From Amorphophallus konjac (Eukaryota > Streptophyta > Magnoliopsida > Alismatales > Araceae): 64,000 bases of DNA. Positions 56,939 through 64,000 of this stretch are shown one piece after another. The DNA lies in contig CM040120.1 of NCBI GenBank assembly GCA_022559845.1, positions 308,920,740 through 308,984,739 of the forward strand. The letters are read 5' to 3'. Both the position numbers and the translations under genes were made by a program. Within the stretch, counting starts at the first letter, position 1; the number at the start of each line of letters is the position of its first letter. The notes beneath the pieces are model-generated. The model did not search any database. It saw only the letters and a list, made by a program, of their open reading frames with translations, and was not told the DNA's origin.

Positions 56939-58747
56939 TCATCGGTAAATCCAACCCGTAAGCCAGGTTGCCAAAGCCAGTCGAAACATGGAAGGTCCAA
57001 GTCCTCGTGCCCTCGATTTGGAGGTGACCCTAAGATAGAGCCATTCCAAAGCCACCATCGTAGGGTTGCCTACTTGGAATCCAAAGTGGCACTCATGAGT
57101 TTTTTCCCGCTCATTATGAACCTCACCGCTTGTTGCTGAATGCTTGCTTGGATGCACATGACATGCATTACGGGGCGGTGGGTGTGTGAAAATGTGTGTG
57201 GATAAAGGTGGATCAGGACATCTATAGATGGACCTATCATGCCATGATGCCATATGGACCTTGATGAGCCTTGGTGGGCCGGGGCAACCAAATGTGGCCC
57301 TATCATGCATGGACTTTCTAACAAAGGTTGGAGGACCGGGGCATCCGTAGGTGATCCGGTCATGCATGGGGGTGACAAATGCCGGGGGACCCGGACATCC
57401 AAGAATGCTCCTATCATGCTTAAGACTCGTGATGAGTGAAGGTGGACCATTACATCCGAATTTGGACCACTCATACTTTCTACTTGACTTGTGGGTGATA
57501 TGAATGAATGGACCCAACATAATATTCATGCCAAGTGGTGTGGTAAGCTTAGACACATGCATGCTTTTCCCAAAGGTGACCTCCATGTGTAGAGGTGTGG
57601 GATAACCATTGAACTTCCATTGGAAATGATTGAATGGATCTAAGAAGGTGGTCATCATGGGGTGGGGCACAACCTTATTACCTAGGCATATGTGGCCCAA
57701 GGTCATGGCTCCCAAGGTGTAACCCGAGTCTAGGATGGGGTGGATTGGGTCAAACATGGTGGGTTGGGATATGGAAAGGTGGGTGGTGGATAAGGTGGTT
57801 GGGTCCCATGGGTTCTTTGACCCCCATTGGAAGGGATCAAAGGGATCATAAAAAGGGTTATCGAGGGGGAGGGGCCCTATGTCCTTAAGATCCTCAAATG
57901 GTGGTGGGTCATCCTCCTCTAATAAGATAATTGGGCCGAAGTTCTTTGTGGGTGGGTCGGCCATGAGGGGAGGGCTTGACTTTCCACCTGATATACGAAG
58001 CTCCAAATTGAGGAGAAGGTCGGGCTCATCGGGTGTGGGGAGGAATAGAAGGAGGTCGCTAGTGTAGCAACCAATGGTGCAAACCAAGGTGATAGACCCG
58101 ACACAAAGGTGTAGGAGGTCAAGGCTCCTAGATTGGTGGGCCATGGGGGTCAACAAGCCAGTCAACTCAAATTGCCAAGCTAAGCCCTTGAGAAGGTCCT
58201 CTAAGGTTTCCACTTGGTAGGATGTTTGGATTATGGTGTGATAGGAGGAGATGTGCACTATGGGAAGGTTTTCCTTTATGGGAGGGAAATCGTGGGCCGT
58301 GATCTCTCTTATTGGGCTCTTCTTTAGCCAACTAATAAGGGGTTCCCCTAAGATGAGTTTGGCCCTAACTAGAGAGGGTGGTGTAAGGTGAAGGTCACCA
58401 TGTGATGTTTCTTCTTCTACTTGGTCATAGGTGGTCTCCATGGTAGGGATAGGGTCCGGAGTGTTCACCACTATGGGGTCGGGTATGGGTTCCTCCTCTA
58501 AGGAGGTGAGAGGGTCTTTTGGTGGTATGGTGATGAGGGTTGGTGCATGGCGCACCCGGGGTGGAACGTAAAGGAAAACTTGGTTTGGGATAGGGAGGGG
58601 AAGTAGTGGGGGACTAGGACATGGGAGTTTTGGGGGAGGGAGTGGGAGATGGGTCGGTTGGGGTGGCTTGGGTTGGTCGGTCTTGGGGGGAGTGTCCCTT
58701 ATAGGGAAAATGGAGGGGTAGTGGTGGTCCTTATTGGGGAAATCGGG
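56939..58747 (-). CDS. Unrecognised proline-rich ORF with HDRS-GCPGPP repeats
   Basis: An open frame of about 600 codons between the damaged gag and the polypurine tract. I do not recognise it. The first part is rich in proline, acidic residues and threonine. The middle (around residues 370-455 counted from 58555) holds five repeats of 16-20 residues built on HDRSxxGCPGPPxFV. The end (FQVGNPTMVALEWLYLRV...) is basic. No canonical start is obvious: the frame follows a stop at 58748 and the first in-frame ATG is at 58441. There are no zinc knuckles and no protease or reverse transcriptase motif. It could be a rearranged gag C-terminus or a captured sequence. Its openness in an element whose gag is broken is notable. 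Confidence 0.55.
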   Translation of the reverse strand, partial: PDFPNKDHHYPSIFPIRDTPPKTDQPKPPQPTHLPLPPPKLPCPSPPLLPLPIPNQVFLYVPPRVRHAPTLITIPPKDPLTSLEEEPIPDPIVVNTPDPIPTMETTYDQVEEETSHGDLHLTPPSLVRAKLILGEPLISWLKKSPIREITAHDFPPIKENLPIVHISSYHTIIQTSYQVETLEDLLKGLAWQFELTGLLTPMAHQSRSLDLLHLCVGSITLVCTIGCYTSDLLLFLPTPDEPDLLLNLELRISGGKSSPPLMADPPTKNFGPIILLEEDDPPPFEDLKDIGPLPLDNPFYDPFDPFQWGSKNPWDPTTLSTTHLSISQPTMFDPIHPILDSGYTLGAMTLGHICLGNKVVPHPMMTTFLDPFNHFQWKFNGYPTPLHMEVTFGKSMHVSKLTTPLGMNIMLGPFIHITHKSSRKYEWSKFGCNGPPSLITSLKHDRSILGCPGPPAFVTPMHDRITYGCPGPPTFVRKSMHDRATFGCPGPPRLIKVHMASWHDRSIYRCPDPPLSTHIFTHPPPRNACHVHPSKHSATSGEVHNEREKTHECHFGFQVGNPTMVALEWLYLRVTSKSRARGLGPSMFRLALATWLTGWIYR

Positions 58748-58847
58748 TCAGTTAGGGTCTCTTCCCCTTAGGATCGGCCGGTTGTGGAGGGTTGGAAGTG
58801 GGGGCTAATTGGGTTTGGATAGTGAGGTTTGTGGAAGGGGGTTTTGG

Positions 58848-59372
58848 TTAGGGTGTGGGGACCCTCATGGGATTAGGTGGGGAGGTGGATGCTTGGATTA
58901 TTTGGGTCCTAAGGGATAGGATTTGGTGGCGGAGTGTAGCGGTGATGGTTGAGAGAGGATTTGTTGGGAGTGGTGGGGGTGGAGGCCTAAAGGTGGTCTC
59001 AAGTTGGCCGGGTGGGGATGGAGGAGTGGTAGTGCTCCTCGGGCTAGGGGTGTTTGAGTATGAGGGGTGGGAATATTTGGGGATGCAGATCTTCCTAAGT
59101 TCTTCCTTCATATCATCCCATGAAGAAATGGGCTCTTGCCTCCTAACCCTTCTTAATCTCTCTATGTGTTCTCACTTACTCTTGGCTTGACCCCGAAATC
59201 ATCCCTTGGCCTTGCGGACTCTTGCGGGTCCATATACCCAAGTCTTTTCAAAATATCTTTCCATGGTAGCCTCCCACCTATAATAATCACTAGAATGTGA
59301 TCCGTCAAAGGTAATATCATCATCTAGAATGAAGTCCATGGGTGGCGAGTAGGTTAAGTAGGAAGTGGCCAT
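58848..59372 (-). pseudogene. gag: Gag N-terminal region, gypsy type, with stops
   Basis: ATG at 59372 (minus): MATSYLTYSPPMDFILDDD then FDGSHSSDYYRWEATMERYF, the usual start of a Ty3-gypsy capsid domain. A stop follows at 59199. In the same frame, after another stop, come EPISSWDDMKEELRKICIPKYSHPSY and a proline-rich tail ending at 58848. WDDMKEEL...IPKY corresponds to the conserved capsid motif W-x2-MK-x2-L...P-x-Y. The middle of the capsid domain appears shortened. The PBS lies about 100 bases upstream. Confidence 0.75.
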
Positions 59373-59470
59373 GAAGATCGGGGGGGGAGATAAATGCAAT
59401 GGTCGGACTGATGATGACTCCAATGCAAGCGTGCCCTATGACTTGACTTGTAGAGACAAGCCAATGACTT

Positions 59471-59482
59471 GCTCTGATACCA
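59471..59482 (-). other. Primer binding site, tRNA-iMet type
   Basis: TGGTATCAGAGC on the minus strand, two bases after the LTR end ACATCA. Confidence 0.92.
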
Positions 59483-61455
59483 ATTGATGTGACACAAATT
59501 AGGACCTAAATTGCAAGCAATGCAACGACTTGGCAATGTCACACAAGCAGACTCACTCGCGTTTGGCACACTCGGGTCCGTAGGTGGACCGGTAATGGGG
59601 TGAGGGTCCGAGGTTGGACCGGAGGTTTCTAAGGGTATGGCTGGCTTGGGAAGGACTCCTAAGGGCCAGGGGTTGCCCAAATTCACGGGCGGTCAGCACG
59701 CCGAAGGCATGGGTTGAAGGGTCACTCTCACAACTCACCCGCGGTAGCCACTCAAATATAAGCAAATTCGGAACGGGCGCTCACTCACCGTCCGACGGAG
59801 TTAAGAAACAATACTAATTAAGCAAGGGAATCCAGCAAAGAGAAGTGTTCAGTGGCTCACCTGATCGGTGTGAAGACACCGATCCTGACCGGAGACGAGG
59901 GCGAGCGAGGAAGCGTGGGCTTACCCGCACGCCGCGCCGGAGAAGCTTCAACCTGAAATTTCAGATTACATACACTACGCCCCATGCAAGGGGGGGGATC
60001 TTGGGGAAGGGAAGCCAATGACTACACCCAAACACTACCTCCCATAGGGAGGGGTGGTAAGTCGGCCAGGCGGGGAGGGGAAAAACTGAAATTGAAGTCG
60101 AACGGTTGGATGATGCTGGTTCTGCCCGCTCTCTGTGAATGAGGACAAACAGTTGAAGTTGTTGACGATGCAGCCACTCTCGAATTTTTTTGGCAATGAG
60201 ACCAGCTGGAGAGTCTTCGTAGGTGACCCAGGAAGTCGTTCAAATATTTTTGGAATTTTGGGAAGTCGGTGCTGGTCGGGGCAGAGGCACGAACAGGGAC
60301 GCAGATCTCTGGTTCTGACTGCAATAGGACCTCAACAGTAAGAAGATGAAATCACTACGGGCGCTTCAGAGCTCTGATTCTGGCGTGGCATGAGTTGTCG
60401 GCTTCGTTGTCGAGTCCTCTTCGAGCAGAGACCCACGGGGGCACCAGATGATGTCGGAGTAGACAGGGACAGTCCGAACAGTGCTTGAGTGTCAGTTCAG
60501 TCCAGAGTGGACAGAACAGCGCACTCGAGGGAGAAAATTGAGAAATCTTAGCTCCGGATGCCGAACGGGATGCCGCTTCTTGGAGATAGAAGGCGACTCA
60601 TTGTAGAAGCTCTCGGCCAAGTGGTGCCTCAAGAAAAAGAGGGATGTGGCCGTGGGAACTTCTGGAAGTGGCCTCAGGTTACTGATCGGATCTGTCTTGC
60701 GCAGTCGGAGAAGAACGGCTCTCCCGGGCGACCACAAGCTCAGAAAGGGATGGGACCACCACCGTTGTGAAGAGGACGGAGAGACGCTTCCAACGGTACC
60801 TCTTGGGCCTCCAGGGACGCTGGGATGAAGTCAGGGCCAGCTCTGTAAGCTGCTGTAGTCTGCTGCATGCGACCTGAGAATTGCAGGTGGTGAAAGGTGG
60901 TGGGGGAATGGGGTAGAAGGGATGGGAAATGGGGTGGATGGGTGTGGGGGCAACCCCTGGATGTGAGGGGGTCTGGGAGGGGGTGTTCCAAGGTGTGGGA
61001 GGGGGAGAATGGGGTCTGGAAGGTGGTTTTTGCAGTGGGTGAGAGAGGAGCTGCGAATTTGGTTGGAAGGGAGAGAGGGAAAGGGTATTTGAAAATGGGT
61101 TTAAGGGTGGGATTAATTTCTGGTCTTGGGGATGGGAACGGGTGTGTGGGGAAGGTAAAGGGGGGGCTTGGGGAGTGGGAATTCTCCCTTGGGAGATGAG
61201 AGGGTGCTTGGGGAAGGGGAGTGGGTGGTTGGTGGTTGGAGGGTGGAGTGGGGAGTGGTGGAATCTCCCTTGGGGCTAGGGTGGAGTTAAGGTGGGGTGG
61301 TGGGGAGTTGGGGATGAGTTATTGGAGGGGGGGAAGAGAGAGAAAGGTGGTTGGGAGGGGAGGAGAGAGAAAGGGGCGCAGGTTTTAGAGAGAGAAAGTG
61401 GAGGAGAGAGAAAATGACTTTCTAGAGAGAGAGGTAGAGAGAGAGGGGGGATAGG

Positions 61456-61460
61456 GGCTT
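61456..61460. repeat. Target-site duplication GGCTT of the LINE (partner at 62524-62528)
   Basis: The uninterrupted LTR reads GGGGCTTCTCACCC. GGCTT is found on both sides of the insert. The T-run blurs the exact left edge. Confidence 0.7.
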
Positions 61461-62523
61461 TTTTTTTGAGCAAAAAAACCAACCAATAGAATCTTAATCT
61501 GGTCGAGCGCACCCGTCCCCAGAAGGGAAGAATGTTCTCGCTCCCCCAGATAGATCCTATGGCCCTTATATTATTGACTGAATGAGTGAAATACAATTGC
61601 TTCGGGGCATACCCCTGTTTGAACAATCAAGGGCTTAAAAGCCCAATTAATATCATTGGGGTTTTTCCCCTGTATTGGCTATCCAAATGTAACTGAAAAA
61701 GAAAACTAGAAAAGAAACGCCCACATGGCTATTTACACTTTCTCAATGTGGGCAAAACTATTTTGTCCATTTTGAGCGCCCCCCTAGCCAAAGTCGGGAG
61801 GTCACTTGAATGAGTGAAAATGGTATTTTTCTGGAAATCACAAGCATATGATGCTAAAGCATCAACCACTTGATTTCCTTCCCTATATATATGCTGAAAA
61901 GTACAACCACAATCTCTTAAAAATTCCAATATTTTCCTCCACCAAGGCAAAACCATCCAATTAGGCACCACTCCTTTGTGGACTGCATCAACAAGCAGTG
62001 AACAATCAGAAAAAACTGCTGCTATATTTAATCCACTCTGTTTTACTATGGAAAGCCCATCATTGAGCGCCCTCGCTTCTGCAAAGAAACTACTGCCATA
62101 TCCATAGTGGAAAGAAAAACCAATTAGCAAATTTCCTTTAGTATCCCTGATGCATCCTCCACCTCCACACAATCCTGGATTACCTTTAGAAGCCCCATCA
62201 ACGTGTAGGGTCAGCCTTTCCAGAGCCAAGCTGCGGATCACCAATATTGGTTGTTTGATCTTCACCCGGGGAAAAAACTGATAACTAGCTAGACTACTAG
62301 CTTGGGCTGTAGATAAAGAAATATGGAAACTCTTCTTTTCCAAAACATGAGAAATGAAAGAAATAATGCTTCTTTTAATATCATTCTTGGAAGAAACTTC
62401 ATTATCAAATCTGATAGCACAACGGTGCTTCCATATACCCCACAGCATAAGGATAACAGCATGTATACCAATGAAGCTAAAGGCTGATTTCATATTGGTG
62501 GCTGTTAGGAAATTCCAACAATT
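61461..62523 (-). mobile_element. 5'-truncated L1-type LINE fragment
   Basis: A 1063-bp insert absent from the sister LTR. The left end is a T-run (61459-61467), the poly(A) tail of a minus-strand element. The right end has no promoter or ORF start, the typical 5' truncation. It carries only an RNase H-like coding end. Confidence 0.88.
61729..62522 (-). pseudogene. C-terminal RNase H domain of a plant L1-type LINE
   Basis: An open frame without internal stops from the truncated 5' edge (ATG at 62493 is probably incidental) to a stop at 61729. An N-terminal linker is followed by LTLHVDGASKGNPGLCGGG, FFAEARALNDGL, VFSDCSLLVDAV and HIYREGNQVVDALA. These give the D-E-D-D catalytic set of the RVT_3-type RNase H found at the end of plant L1 ORF2. 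Reverse transcriptase and endonuclease are missing, so the fragment cannot move. Its intact frame suggests a fairly recent insertion. Confidence 0.88.
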
Positions 62524-62975
62524 GGCTTCTCACCCACTCAATTGGCTTCTCACCAAAAGAAGAAGATTTAAGTTGGACACTAGAAAATTCAAATATTCAT
62601 TCATTCATTGATTGATTGATTCAAAATGGAGAGAGTGGGGTCCTATTTATAGGGATCCCACAACTTATAATAAGACCCTGACTTTTGGAGCATTGACAAA
62701 TAACCAAGGGGAAGGGGGGGCGCCCTTGGGCCTAGCCCAATGAATTGGGCCCATTAACTAATCTAATCAACCCTATGACACTTAACTTAGGTAGATGACT
62801 CATTAACCTAGGTACTAGACTCAAATAAAAGGAAAATTACAATGATATGACTCAAATAAAATATGAAAATTACATGACTTGACTCAGAAAAATATGATGG
62901 ACACAATGGAGCTATGTTGGCGAGCAATTGAAGCTGTGAAAAATGTGAAGGGCGACATATGCCCCCATCAGTCTT

Positions 62976-63170
62976 CTCTCTTGTTCCAACAATAGAAACT
63001 TGATAGGACCGCTTAAGAATCCTGTGTACATTAAGTCTTTCAGTTAGTAACTATTATCTGTCTCTTTATCTGCTGTGTTAGTCATAGTTTTTATTTCCGC
63101 AAAGAAGGGCAAAGAAAAGGGGCTGATCTATTCACCCATCCCCTCTAGATCTGCCTATCACCACTCAACA
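62976..63170 (+). mobile_element. 5' LTR of the plus-strand copia element, second part
   Basis: Continues from 54171 after removal of the nested element and ends ACTCAACA at 63170. Confidence 0.8.
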
Positions 63171-63172
63171 CG

Positions 63173-63184
63173 TGGTATCAGAGC
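63173..63184 (+). other. Primer binding site, tRNA-iMet type
   Basis: TGGTATCAGAGC two bases after the LTR end. Confidence 0.92.
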
Positions 63185-63229
63185 TAGTCTCTCTGAATGT
63201 GGTCTAATGACCTTGAGAGAACTGGTGAT

Positions 63230-63981
63230 ATGGCTTCTAAAGGTCCTATGGCTGAAGGACATTCTGTAAATAGGCCTCCCTTTTTCACTGGGATAAACTA
63301 TCCTTACTGGAAAAACCACATGCAGGTCTTCATTAGAGCCCAGGATCATGAAGTCTGGCAAGTGATCAGCAAGGGACCATTTGAGCTGCCTCCTGATGAA
63401 GATACATGGACTAAAGAACAAATCAGGCAATCAACTCTGAACTGGAGTGCCAAGCATATCATGCAGTGTTCCCTTCATTATCAACTTGCAAAACTACAAA
63501 AGAAATGTGGGATCGCCTTGAGGTAATATATGAAGGCACACAGCAGGTACGTGCAACCAAAGCTAATATGTTGGTATCTGAATATGAGAAGTTCAGAATG
63601 AAATCTGATGAGTCCATTTCGAACATGTATACTAGGCTAAGCTTGCTCACTAATGGCTTGACTGGGCTAGGTAAGACATATACTGAGCATGAGATAGTAA
63701 GAAATATACTCAGATCACTAACTCCTGTCTGGCATATAAATGCCACAGTGGTTGAAGAATCAAAGGACCTAACCACCATCAAAGTAGAAGAACTCATAGG
63801 GTCCATGATGACCTATGAGATGAATCTGAAGAACAAAGTAGCTGAAGTGAGTAAAAAGAAGCCTTTGGCTCTTAAAGCCGGACCAAGCACCAAGGACCTA
63901 TCTGAAGATGAGCATTCAAGCAGCAACACTGAAGAAGATGAAGTTGCCCTATTGACAAAAAAGTTCAGAAAATTTTTATGA
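63230..63981 (+). pseudogene. gag: Copia gag (UBN2-type) with a frameshift and an early stop
   Basis: ATG at 63230 gives MASKGPMAEGHSVNRPPFF, NYPYWKNHMQVFIRAQD and SKGPFELPPDEDTW, the copia gag start. The frame is lost around 63470-63490 and continues in another frame as STCKTTKEMWDRLEVIYEGT, EYEKFRMKSDESISNMYTRL, LGKTYTEHEIVRNILRSL, then an acidic serine-rich linker. A TGA at 63979-63981 cuts it before any zinc knuckle. The window ends 19 bases later, so I cannot say whether this element has pol. An upstream in-frame ATG at 63197 also exists, but 63230 fits the family start better. Confidence 0.88.
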
Positions 63982-64000
63982 AAGGAAGGTACATGCTTTA

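Larger units (their letters stand above)
54172..62970 (-). mobile_element. Complete gypsy-type gag-only element carrying an extra ORF
   Basis: An 8.8-kb minus-strand element with TGATG...CATCA ends and an exact GTCTT duplication. 5' LTR 59485-62970 (contains a LINE), PBS 59471-59482, damaged gag 58848-59372, a long second reading frame 56939-58747, polypurine tract at 56581, 3' LTR 54172-56580. No pol domain is visible in the 2.9-kb internal region. The LTRs differ by a few percent by eye. Confidence 0.92.
59485..62970 (-). repeat. 5' LTR of the gypsy-type gag-only element, interrupted by a LINE
   Basis: TGATGTGACAC at the left to CCCCCATCA at 62970. 3486 bp, of which about 1068 bp is a LINE insertion with its duplication. 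Confidence 0.9.

Overview
This window looks like plant nuclear DNA made almost entirely of nested LTR retrotransposons. Evidence for a plant is the set of tRNA-Met primer sites (TGGTATCAGAGC), one tRNA-Asp-like primer site (TGGCGCC...), SIRE/Maximus-like copia gag proteins, Tekay/Del-like and Athila-like gypsy sequences, LTRs of about 1.1 to 3.6 kb, and a LINE fragment carrying a plant-type RNase H domain. I see no host gene, tRNA, rRNA or CRISPR array. A repeat-rich angiosperm is the best description; I cannot name the species. All boundaries were found by eye from TG...CA ends, target-site duplications (TSDs), primer binding sites (PBS) and polypurine tracts (PPT).

Layout. 1-3693: a minus-strand gypsy LTR, left end unresolved, inserted into the integrase of a plus-strand Tekay-like element (integrase tail 3698-4246, 3' LTR 4282-7551). 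That element sits inside the gag of a minus-strand Tekay-like element (gag 7552-8063, LTR 8238-19619). The LTR of this last element is split by a complete plus-strand Athila-like gag-only element (9607-17966, TSD GGTGC). 19620-21645 is unassigned repeat-like DNA. 21646-53293 is a minus-strand copia-type gag-only family, 'element M': truncated 3' LTR, internal region, 5' LTR, then a further internal piece, a tandem-like layout. Element M is split by a plus-strand gag-only copia element (25362-44257), which is split in turn by a young, complete minus-strand gag-only copia element (31970-43841, TSD GTAGA) with the only long uninterrupted gag reading frame (752 codons). M's gag is also split by a solo LTR (47333-49409, TSD CTTTA). 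53294-64000 is the 5' LTR and gag start of a plus-strand copia element. Its LTR is split by a minus-strand gypsy-type gag-only element (54172-62970, TSD GTCTT) whose own 5' LTR holds a truncated LINE (61461-62523).

Main points. Every element whose full internal region lies in the window keeps LTRs, PBS, PPT and gag but has no pol: it would need protease, reverse transcriptase and integrase from another element. Cis-acting structure is unusually rich: about 30 consecutive mini-hairpins in the transcribed part of one LTR, a stem-loop with compensatory changes just after the gag stop in three copia families, a conserved U5 hairpin in four families, 19-nt palindromes at a 30-32 bp period in Tekay-like LTRs, and a tandem AGTAACYGGG noncoding motif shared by a gypsy-type and a copia-type element.
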